DNA of 53,779 nt from Prevotella sp. (GTDB taxonomy: Bacteria; Bacteroidota; Bacteroidia; Bacteroidales; Bacteroidaceae). The stretch covers positions 1 through 53,779 of the forward strand of contig JAFSYY010000097.1 in assembly GCA_017455845.1 (NCBI GenBank), written 5' to 3'. Shown here one piece after another: positions 48,242-53,779 of the stretch (positions within the stretch are counted from its first letter, which is position 1; each line of letters begins with the position of its first letter). The notes under the pieces are model-generated. The model was not told the origin of the DNA. It saw only the letters and a program-made list of their open reading frames with translations, and ran no database searches. The position numbers and the translations under genes are program-made.

Positions 48242-49213
48242 ATGATACTGGTTTTCGGAGGAACGACGGAGGGTCGCAAGGCCGTGGAGGTGCTGGAAGA
48301 GAGCGGTGCCACCTATTATTATAGTACGAAGACGGGCGAGCAGGACATCACCCTGCATCATGGGCAGCGCATCGACGGAGCACTTGACAGAGAGGCTATG
48401 CGTGCTTTTTGTCAGGAGCATGCCATTCGTCTCATAGTGGATGCAGCCCATCCCTTCGCCTCGCAACTGCATCAGACGATTGCTTCTATCTCTGAGGCGT
48501 TGAATATTCCCGTTGTCCGTTATGAGCGCATCTACCCGCCCCGCGACCCCAGCATCACGTGGATAGACGACTATTCGCAGGTACCTACCGACATCCATTC
48601 GCTGTTGGCAACGACGGGTGTGCAGAGTATCAGCCGCCTTAAATGGCTGGAGGAGCAAGGGGTCAAGGTTATCTATCGCATCCTCAATCGGAAATCGTCG
48701 ATAGCCCTGGCCCATCAACAGGGGGCAAATGACGACCAACTTGTAGTAGGTCACGCTTCCCAGCGTGACAACGCCGAAGAGTTTGTCACGCTAGGATGTG
48801 ACAACGCCGAAGAGTTTGTCACGCTAGGAAGCGTGACCTACTATGTAGATGCTATTCTTATGAAAGAGAGCGGACTATCGGGCGGTTTTGTAGAAAAGGT
48901 GGAGGAAGCGAGGCAACGCGGACTTCGTATCATCGCCTTGAAGCGGCCGGAATTATCAATGGTCAATGGTCAATGGTCAATGGTCAACGGCCCTTACGGG
49001 CTGCGTCGTACAATAGAGAAACTGTTGCCGGCGTTCTACCCCCTGCATAGCGGACTGACCACAGGCACCTGCGCTACGGCAGCGGCAGTGGCGGCAACGC
49101 TTCAATGGCTTAACTCTTCACCGGCGTCAGCCGATTCTTCACTCTTCACTCTTCACTTCCATCTGAAGTGCCCGTCATCCTGCCTAATGGCGAAACCATC
49201 CATGTGCCTGTAG
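48242..49213 (+). CDS. cbiJ: Cobalt-precorrin-6A reductase, N-terminal part of a cbiJ-cbiD fusion
   Basis: The 323-residue frame starts MILVFGGTTEGRKAVEVLEE, the nucleotide-binding motif of CobK/CbiJ (GGTTEGR), and continues with IVDAAHPFASQLHQTI and VRYERIYPP, typical of the family. It reduces precorrin-6A in cobalamin synthesis. Two insertions lie within it: a 100-base palindromic element (48744-48843, residues about 168-201) and a heptad array (48956-48990, residues about 239-250). From residue about 269 (HSGLTTGTCATAAAVAATLQ) the sequence is the start of CbiD, so the two enzymes are fused. The frame ends at 49213 because the next array shifts the frame. Confidence 0.88.
   Translation: MILVFGGTTEGRKAVEVLEESGATYYYSTKTGEQDITLHHGQRIDGALDREAMRAFCQEHAIRLIVDAAHPFASQLHQTIASISEALNIPVVRYERIYPPRDPSITWIDDYSQVPTDIHSLLATTGVQSISRLKWLEEQGVKVIYRILNRKSSIALAHQQGANDDQLVVGHASQRDNAEEFVTLGCDNAEEFVTLGSVTYYVDAILMKESGLSGGFVEKVEEARQRGLRIIALKRPELSMVNGQWSMVNGPYGLRRTIEKLLPAFYPLHSGLTTGTCATAAAVAATLQWLNSSPASADSSLFTLHFHLKCPSSCLMAKPSMCL
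48744..48843. repeat. 100-base palindromic element inserted in frame in cbiJ
   Basis: Terminal inverted repeats of 17 bases, TAGTAGGTCACGCTTCC (48744-48760) and its complement (48827-48843), enclose two 32-base copies, 33 bases apart (48765-48796 and 48798-48829), of a unit that is itself an inverted repeat (GTGACA...TGTCAC). The 33-base step keeps the frame and encodes DNAEEFVTLG twice. Confidence 0.93.
48956..48990. repeat. Heptad repeat array inside cbiJ
   Basis: Units TCAATGG (four times) and TCAACGG, in frame as SMVNGQWSMVNG. Confidence 0.93.
49137..49157. repeat. Heptad array at the first cbiD frame break
   Basis: Three units of CTTCACT. A related unit CTTCACC lies at 49116-49122. Confidence 0.9.
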
Positions 49214-49300
49214 GCTATGGCGATGGCTATGCCTATTGCATCAAGGAGGCTGGCGACGACCCCGACGTGACAAATGGACTGGAGATAAGGGCAACGTGCC

Positions 49301-49349
49301 AAATGAGAAATGAGGAATTAGAAATGAGGAACGGAAATGAAGAAATGAG
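49301..49349. repeat. Heptad array inside the middle part of cbiD
   Basis: Units AAATGAG, AAATGAG, GAATTAG, AAATGAG, GAACGGA, AATGAAG, AAATGAG. It lies within the middle frame and does not break it (MRNEELEMRNGNEEMR). Confidence 0.8.
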
Positions 49350-49486
49350 GCATGACACTCGCGTCGAGATTATTGGCGGCGAGGGCGTTGGCCGCTTCAC
49401 GCTGCCCGGCTTCGACTATCCTCCTGGTGAAGCCGCCATCAACAAGGCGCCACGCCAGATGATAGAACAGAACATCAAGTCTATCC

Positions 49487-49521
49487 TCTCACCTCTTACC
49501 CCTCACCCCTCACCTCTCACC
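49487..49521. repeat. Heptad array at the second cbiD frame break
   Basis: Units TCTCACC, TCTTACC, CCTCACC, CCTCACC, TCTCACC. Confidence 0.9.
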
Positions 49522-50202
49522 TCTAATCATCACCATCAGCGTTCCTAACGGCGAGGAAATCGCAAAAAAAACCTTCAATCCCCGTCTCGGCATTGAAGGT
49601 GGCATCAGCATTATCGGTGTGTCGGGCATCGTCAAGCCATTCAGCGAGGAGGCCTTCATCGACAGCATCCGCAAATGTATGACGGTGGCGAAGGCCAGCG
49701 GCACCGACCGTGTGGTCATCAACAGCGGAGGCAAGAGCGAGCGATTCGTAAAGGCCCTCTACCCCACCCTGCCCCAACAGGCGTTCGTGGAATACGGCAA
49801 CTATATCGGTGAGACGCTTAAGATGGCTCATGAACTCGGTTTCAAGGAGGTGACCCTCGGCGTGATGCTGGGCAAGGCCGTGAAACTGGCTGAAGGTCAA
49901 CTAGACACGCACAGTAGGAAGAGTACCATGAACAAAACCTTCATTCAGCAAATGCTCAATGAAGCCAATTGTCCGCTCGGCCGAAGGACGCTTGCCAACA
50001 ACGGGTCGCAAGAATTCTCAATTAATATTTCTCAATTGTCGTTGGCCCGTGAACTATGGGACCTGATACCCGTACAGCAGCGTCAGTCGTTTGCCGACAC
50101 GGTCATACGTCATTGTGCAGAGCACTGCAAGCCACTACTGCCCAACGGCAACCTCACCATCCTGCTCATAGACAACGACGGCCACATCTATGAATAAGCC
50201 AT

Positions 50203-50781
50203 CTACAGCAGTTCCCTTAGCACTTCTTCTATGACCTGGGGGAAGTGAGCCATCTCCAACTGGTGCTCTTTCTCGGCAATATCATCCACGCTGTCGTCTG
50301 GCGACAATGCCACACGGAACTGAGCAATGATCTCCCCGCCATCACATACGGGCGTCACCCAATGCACGGTCATGCCCGTCTCCGTCTCGCCGGCCGCCTT
50401 CACCGCCTCGTGCACATGATGTCCCCACATGCCCTTGCCGCCGAACTTTGGCAGCAATGCGGGGTGCAAGTTCAGGATGCGGCGCTGATAGGCATCAATC
50501 AGATAGTCGGGAACGATGGGCAAGAAGCCTGCCAGCACGATAAAATCTATGCCATAGCGTTGCATCAGCGGCAGCATCACTTCCCTGTCGTTCAACTCTG
50601 CCTTCGTCACCACCTGCGTGGCAACGCCCAGCCGCTGCGCCTTCTCCAATGCCGGCGCATCCGGTTTGTTGCAGACCACCAGGGCCGTGTTCACCTGTTC
50701 AGAATCCTTGAAATAGCGAATGATATTCTCACAGTTAGTGCCTCCGCCCGACACGAAGATAGCAATATTGATTGTCTTCAT
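50203..50781 (-). CDS. purN: Phosphoribosylglycinamide formyltransferase
   Basis: Formylates GAR using 10-formyl-tetrahydrofolate in purine synthesis. The 192-residue protein starts MKTINIAIFVSGGGTNCENI, with the phosphate loop GGGTNC, and has VLAGFLPIVPDYLIDAYQRR, ILNLHPALLPKFGGKGMWGH (catalytic Asn/His pair) and VTPVCDGGEIIAQ. The ATG at 50781 is chosen because a -7 box lies at 50809-50816, downstream of which an earlier in-frame ATG would be cut off. It converges with cbiD with a five-base gap. Confidence 0.95.
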   Translation of the reverse strand: MKTINIAIFVSGGGTNCENIIRYFKDSEQVNTALVVCNKPDAPALEKAQRLGVATQVVTKAELNDREVMLPLMQRYGIDFIVLAGFLPIVPDYLIDAYQRRILNLHPALLPKFGGKGMWGHHVHEAVKAAGETETGMTVHWVTPVCDGGEIIAQFRVALSPDDSVDDIAEKEHQLEMAHFPQVIEEVLRELL

Positions 50782-50808
50782 TCTTAATGCTTTATCCTTA
50801 ATTTTCTG

Positions 50809-50816
50809 CAAAGGTA
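50809..50816 (-). promoter_or_regulatory. -7 box of the purN promoter
   Basis: TACCTTTG on the minus strand, 27 bases before the start codon. Confidence 0.7.
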
Positions 50817-50823
50817 AAAAAAA

Positions 50824-50851
50824 TTATCTATTATCAATTGTCAATTATCAT
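50824..50851. repeat. Heptad array between divergent purN and pgi promoters
   Basis: Units TTATCTA, TTATCAA, TTGTCAA, TTATCAT. The third unit provides the TTG of the pgi promoter. Confidence 0.85.
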
Positions 50852-50867
50852 TTTTTTTGTATCTTTG
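50838..50867 (+). promoter_or_regulatory. Promoter of pgi
   Basis: TTG at 50838-50840 and TATCTTTG at 50860-50867, 19 bases apart, with a 36-base leader to the ATG at 50904. Confidence 0.78.
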
Positions 50868-50903
50868 CACAGTTTTTAAGCAAACCACTTAACATCAAGC
50901 AAT

Positions 50904-52259
50904 ATGAAGAATATCACACTTGACATTACGAAAGCCTCCTGCTTCCTGGCAGAAGGTGCTGTTGCTGCTTTCGTACCAAAGGTGAAGGCAGCACAGGAAG
51001 CCCTTGAGAACGGCACTTGCCCCGGTAACGATTTCCTTGGATGGCTGCACCTGCCATCATCCATCACACCCGCTTTCATCGCTGAGATCCAGGCCTGCGC
51101 CGACGTGCTGCGCCAGAACTGCGAGGTAGTGGTAGTGGCCGGCATCGGCGGCTCCTATCTGGGTGCCCGTGCCGTGATTGAAGCCCTGGGCAACACATTT
51201 GGCTGGCTCATCCAGGACGGCAAGAACCCCATCATCCTGTTTGCCGGCAACAACATCGGCGAGGATTATCTCTTCGAGATGACCGAATACCTGAAGGACA
51301 AGAAGTTCGGCGTGATCAACATCTCAAAGAGCGGCACCACCACCGAGACAGCCCTGACTTTCCGTCTGCTGAAGAAGCAGTGCGAGGCCCAGCGCGGCAA
51401 GGAGGAGGCCAAGAAGGTCATCGTGGCCGTGACCGATGCCAAGCGCGGTGCTGCCCGTACCTGTGCCGACAAGGAAGGCTACAAGAGTTTTATCATCCCC
51501 GACAACGTGGGCGGTCGTTTCTCTGTGCTCACTCCTGTAGGCTTGCTGCCCATCGCCTGCGCCGGCTTCGACATCAAGGCCTTGGTAGAGGGTGCCCAGG
51601 ATATGGAGAAGGCTTGCGGCAAGGACGTGCCTGCCGGGGAGAACCCAGCAGCACAGTATGCTGCCGTGCGTAATGCGCTGTATCAGAGCGGCAAGAAGAT
51701 TGAGATCATGGTGAACTATCAGCCCAAACTCCACTTCGTCAGCGAGTGGTGGAAGCAACTCTACGGCGAGAGCGAGGGTAAGGACAAAAAGGGTATCTTC
51801 CCTGCATCTGTCGACTTCACCACCGACCTGCACTCCATGGGTCAGTGGATTCAGGACGGCGAGCGCACCATCTTCGAGACGGTCATCTCGATTGAGGAGC
51901 CTGAGAAGAAGCTGCTCTTCCCCAGCGACGAGGAGAACCTGGACGGTCTGAACTTCCTTGCCGGCAAGCGTGTTGACGAAGTGAACAAGATGGCCGAGCT
52001 GGGCACCCGCCTTGCCCATGTTGACGGCGGTGTTCCCAACATCCGCATCTCAGTGCCTCGATTGAACGAGTACTACATCGGCCAGCTTATCTATTTCTTT
52101 GAGATTGGTTGCGGCATCAGCGGTAATGTGCTTGGCGTGAACCCCTTCAACCAACCCGGTGTCGAGGCCTATAAGAAGAATATGTTTGCCCTGCTCAACA
52201 AGCCCGGCTATGAGGCAGAGAGCAAGGCTATCCAGGAGCGCCTGGCCAAGGAGGGCTAA
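50904..52259 (+). CDS. pgi: Glucose-6-phosphate isomerase
   Basis: Interconverts glucose-6-phosphate and fructose-6-phosphate in glycolysis. The 451-residue length fits the shorter bacterial type. Motifs: [60 protein letters not shown] and the end [20 protein letters not shown]. It is driven by its own promoter and followed by a HAD phosphatase gene seven bases later. Codon use is the GC-rich, strongly biased pattern of a highly expressed gene, and it lacks any heptad array. Confidence 0.97.
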   Translation: MKNITLDITKASCFLAEGAVAAFVPKVKAAQEALENGTCPGNDFLGWLHLPSSITPAFIAEIQACADVLRQNCEVVVVAGIGGSYLGARAVIEALGNTFGWLIQDGKNPIILFAGNNIGEDYLFEMTEYLKDKKFGVINISKSGTTTETALTFRLLKKQCEAQRGKEEAKKVIVAVTDAKRGAARTCADKEGYKSFIIPDNVGGRFSVLTPVGLLPIACAGFDIKALVEGAQDMEKACGKDVPAGENPAAQYAAVRNALYQSGKKIEIMVNYQPKLHFVSEWWKQLYGESEGKDKKGIFPASVDFTTDLHSMGQWIQDGERTIFETVISIEEPEKKLLFPSDEENLDGLNFLAGKRVDEVNKMAELGTRLAHVDGGVPNIRISVPRLNEYYIGQLIYFFEIGCGISGNVLGVNPFNQPGVEAYKKNMFALLNKPGYEAESKAIQERLAKEG

Positions 52260-52266
52260 CAGTCCC

Positions 52267-52977
52267 ATGAGCCCCATAGGCAATTATCTTAAGAAGCACG
52301 GCTTTGAGCGGTTCGAGCCCAAAGCCGTGCTCTTCGATATGGACGGTGTCCTTTACGACTCCATGCCCAACCACGCCAAGGCATGGCAGCAGTCAATGGC
52401 CTCGTTCGGCATTCGCATGACCGAGGCCGATGCCTACGCCACCGAGGGAGCACGCGGCATAGATACCATCAGGATGATGGTCAAGGCACAGAAAGGTGAG
52501 GATATCACGTTGGCCCGTGCTCAGGAGATGTACGATGAGAAGACACGGCTGTTTCATGGCATGGATGAGGCGCCTGTTATGCCGGGTGTCAGGCAGCTGA
52601 TGGCAGAAATCCATGCACAGGGACTATGCATTGGTGTCGTCACCGGTAGTGGGCAGCGGCCGCTCATCAACCGCCTGCTGACAGATTTCGGTGACTTCCT
52701 GGACGAACAGCATATTGTGACGGCCTACGACGTGCAGCGTGGCAAGCCTGCTCCCGACCCCTATCTGATGGGTATGCAGAAAGCCGGCACGCAGCCTTGG
52801 CAGACCGTGGTCGTGGAGAATGCACCACTTGGCGTACATGCCGGAGTGGCGGCACAGGCGTTCACCATTGCCGTGAACACAGGACCGCTGCCAGACGATG
52901 TACTGCTGCAGGAGGGTGCCGACCTGCTCTTCGGCCGGATGACCGCCCTGGCTGACTCATGGAACTCGCTGTTCTAA
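52267..52977 (+). CDS. HAD-family phosphatase, beta-phosphoglucomutase-like
   Basis: A 236-residue haloacid dehalogenase-type hydrolase. Motif I is VLFDMDGVLYDSM with nucleophile Asp24 and Asp26, motif II VVTGSGQRPLIN, motif III Lys in VQRGKPAPDPYLMGM, motif IV VVVENAPLGVHAGVAA. The helical cap after motif I (residues about 35-95) matches the beta-phosphoglucomutase subgroup. Phosphatase or mutase action on a sugar phosphate is likely; the partner pgi fits. The ATG at 52267 is chosen because an in-frame ATG upstream lies inside pgi. Confidence 0.93.
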   Translation: MSPIGNYLKKHGFERFEPKAVLFDMDGVLYDSMPNHAKAWQQSMASFGIRMTEADAYATEGARGIDTIRMMVKAQKGEDITLARAQEMYDEKTRLFHGMDEAPVMPGVRQLMAEIHAQGLCIGVVTGSGQRPLINRLLTDFGDFLDEQHIVTAYDVQRGKPAPDPYLMGMQKAGTQPWQTVVVENAPLGVHAGVAAQAFTIAVNTGPLPDDVLLQEGADLLFGRMTALADSWNSLF

Positions 52978-52983
52978 CGCCGG

Positions 52984-53553
52984 TCAGACACCTTCGTCAT
53001 CATCGCCGTCATTGTCATCGCTGCTGCCGTTGGTGTCCATCTGGGAGTCGCGCTCTATCTTGACATTCCCGAAATTGTCAATCTTGACCTCTAATGGGAT
53101 GTATTCGTCCGTCTGGGGCAGGCAGATGCTGGCAGCAAACTCTAACTGTTGGCCGTCAACCGCGTCGAATACGAAACCTTCGAGAATGCCCCCCTTGCGG
53201 TAAGCAGCATCAACATAACTTTCGAACGTGGCCTTCGTGAATGATTTCTGGATGGCCACGCTACCGTCGGCACGGCGCACCACCAACGTGATGCGATTGT
53301 CAACGAACTGCTGGCCCGTCTCGTCCTTTACCTTAGGCAGACTATCGCTCGGTGTCCGGCTCACCTCCACTTTGTATTCCTTGCCCAGCCATTGGACGCT
53401 GCGCGTGTCGTTGTAGGGTTGCATGCGGATGGGACCTGATGGTTTCACGACTTCCATACGCGGAGCGATGATGTCCTCTGTCTGTTTTTTCTCTTTGCAT
53501 CCGGCCAGTGCAGCGAGTGCGGCCAGTGCCAATATGGTCAGTTGTCTGTTCAT
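52984..53553 (-). CDS. DUF4738 lipoprotein
   Basis: A 189-residue exported lipoprotein. The signal MNRQLTILALAALAALAGC has a lipobox (LAGC) and is followed by a charged linker (KEKKQTEDI). The body holds SVQWLGKEYKVEVSRTPSDS, VVRRADGSVAIQKSFTKATF and VFDAVDGQQLEFAASICLPQ, the DUF4738 pattern known in Bacteroidetes. The acidic C-terminus (NGSSDDNDGDDDEGV) is unusual. The ATG at 53553 is chosen for the signal peptide; the frame extends upstream across the promoter at 53581. Function is unknown. It converges with the HAD gene. Confidence 0.85.
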   Translation of the reverse strand: MNRQLTILALAALAALAGCKEKKQTEDIIAPRMEVVKPSGPIRMQPYNDTRSVQWLGKEYKVEVSRTPSDSLPKVKDETGQQFVDNRITLVVRRADGSVAIQKSFTKATFESYVDAAYRKGGILEGFVFDAVDGQQLEFAASICLPQTDEYIPLEVKIDNFGNVKIERDSQMDTNGSSDDNDGDDDEGV

Positions 53554-53580
53554 TCTGTTCGCTTTTTCCGATTTTGCGGG

Positions 53581-53588
53581 CAAAGGTA
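53581..53588 (-). promoter_or_regulatory. -7 box of the DUF4738 gene promoter
   Basis: TACCTTTG on the minus strand, 27 bases before the start codon. A TTTG at 53611-53614 is 22 bases away, slightly long for a -33 element, and overlaps the terminator of the preceding transcript. Confidence 0.7.
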
Positions 53589-53610
53589 CGAAATAAAAAT
53601 CAGACAGCCA

Positions 53611-53640
53611 CAAAAAAAGCCCGCTATTTTCGTAGCGGGC
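53611..53640 (-). terminator. Terminator of a minus-strand gene to the right
   Basis: Stem GCCCGCTA (53619-53626) and TAGCGGGC (53633-53640), followed on the minus strand by a run of seven T. It ends a transcript entering from the right edge, so a gene probably lies beyond 53640 on the minus strand. Confidence 0.85.
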
Positions 53641-53779
53641 GGGTGTTATCCAATATCTTTTACCATTAATACTCATCGAAGGAGGCACGCTTGCCTTTTC
53701 AAAAACACTATGTTAACCTAAATCACTATGATACGAATATTCTTTGACATGACTTATTGATCATTGTTTCTCCGGTCTC
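53641..53779. other. Right-edge sequence without a recognised gene
   Basis: The 139 bases before the edge hold only short open frames. Given the terminator at 53611-53640, this is probably the 3' region of a minus-strand gene or stable RNA that starts beyond the window; I cannot name it. Confidence 0.5.

Larger units (their letters stand above)
49045..50197 (+). pseudogene. cbiD: cbiD (cobalt-precorrin-5B C1-methyltransferase) in three frames
   Basis: The start, SGLTTGTCATAAAVAA, is in the cbiJ frame. The middle (49168-49548; VPVILPNGETIHVPVGYGDG, CIKEAGDDPDVTNGLEIRAT, GFDYPPGEAAINKAPRQMI) is in the next frame, and the end (from about 49525; VPNGEEIAKKTFNPRLGIEG, GGISIIGVSGIVKPFSEEAF, then to IDNDGHIYE) returns to the first frame. 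All family motifs are present, so only the frame is broken. The breaks fall at the heptad arrays 49137-49157 and 49487-49521. One extra heptad at the first and one fewer at the second would join all three parts. The gene is either newly dead or switched by repeat length. Confidence 0.9.

Overview
The window looks like a chromosomal segment of a gut or rumen Prevotella (Bacteroidales). The evidence is as follows. Promoters carry the Bacteroidetes -7 box TAnnTTTG, often with a -33 TTTG 19-20 bases upstream, and strong Shine-Dalgarno sites are not evident. Characteristic families are present: a Bacteroidetes HU-like protein, DUF4421, DUF1460, DUF4738, secreted proteins with C-terminal ends of the type GLYIVNGKKIIIK, and a sigma/beta-barrel pair. 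All assignments rest on reading the sequence; no database search was run.

Layout. 1-350: direct repeats and a terminator. 350-1290: HU-like gene plus a small membrane protein. 1290-3370: an AT-richer scar with the 3' part of a type I restriction gene (hsdR) wedged between truncated plus-strand genes. 3374-8556 (minus): pyrF, prfA, then a Gfo/Idh oxidoreductase, DUF4421 and DUF1460 operon. 8867-19533 (plus): membrane protein, hisB, phoH, purC, ubiE, aroE, TPM protein, LemA, purM, a galacturonokinase-like GHMP kinase and a nucleotidyltransferase. 19534-21244: repeat arrays and a decayed DUF6922/AbiEii-type locus whose end is fused to a dockerin-like tail. 21265-25846: three secreted proteins including a pectate lyase. 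25876-35829 (minus): aroB, cation/proton antiporter, pepT, CobW-type metallochaperone, DedA, TPR protein, glnS. 35928-40493: three glycosyltransferases and a flippase. 40498-44586 (plus): UvrD-type helicase, truA, EamA-like transporter. 44590-45050: nested inverted repeats. 45085-48119 (minus): serpin, ECF sigma factor and beta-barrel protein operon. 48242-50197: cbiJ-cbiD fusion broken in cbiD. 50203-53553: purN, pgi, HAD phosphatase, DUF4738 lipoprotein.

The most unusual signal is not a gene. At least 22 short arrays with a strict 7-base period are scattered over the window from about 6.3 kb onward. Unit sequence differs from locus to locus (GAGTTGA, AGTTTAG, CACCTCT, TCAATGG, CAATTCA and so on) but the period is always seven. 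They fill gaps between co-directional genes, where they often supply stop or start codons. They also sit inside housekeeping genes (purM, glnS, truA, UvrD helicase, antiporter, glycosyltransferase, cbiJ) as extra peptides. Two of them throw cbiD out of frame, and a change of one heptad at each would restore it. Other repeat types sit beside them: 36/37-base hairpins after prfA, a 22-base palindrome array, 21-base repeats in pepT, a palindromic element inside cbiJ and a large cruciform.

Functionally the window mixes housekeeping metabolism (purine, aromatic amino acid, histidine, menaquinone, glycolysis, translation) with envelope glycan synthesis and plant-polysaccharide use. The pectate lyase and the galacturonokinase-like/nucleotidyltransferase pair together hint at pectin-derived sugar use.
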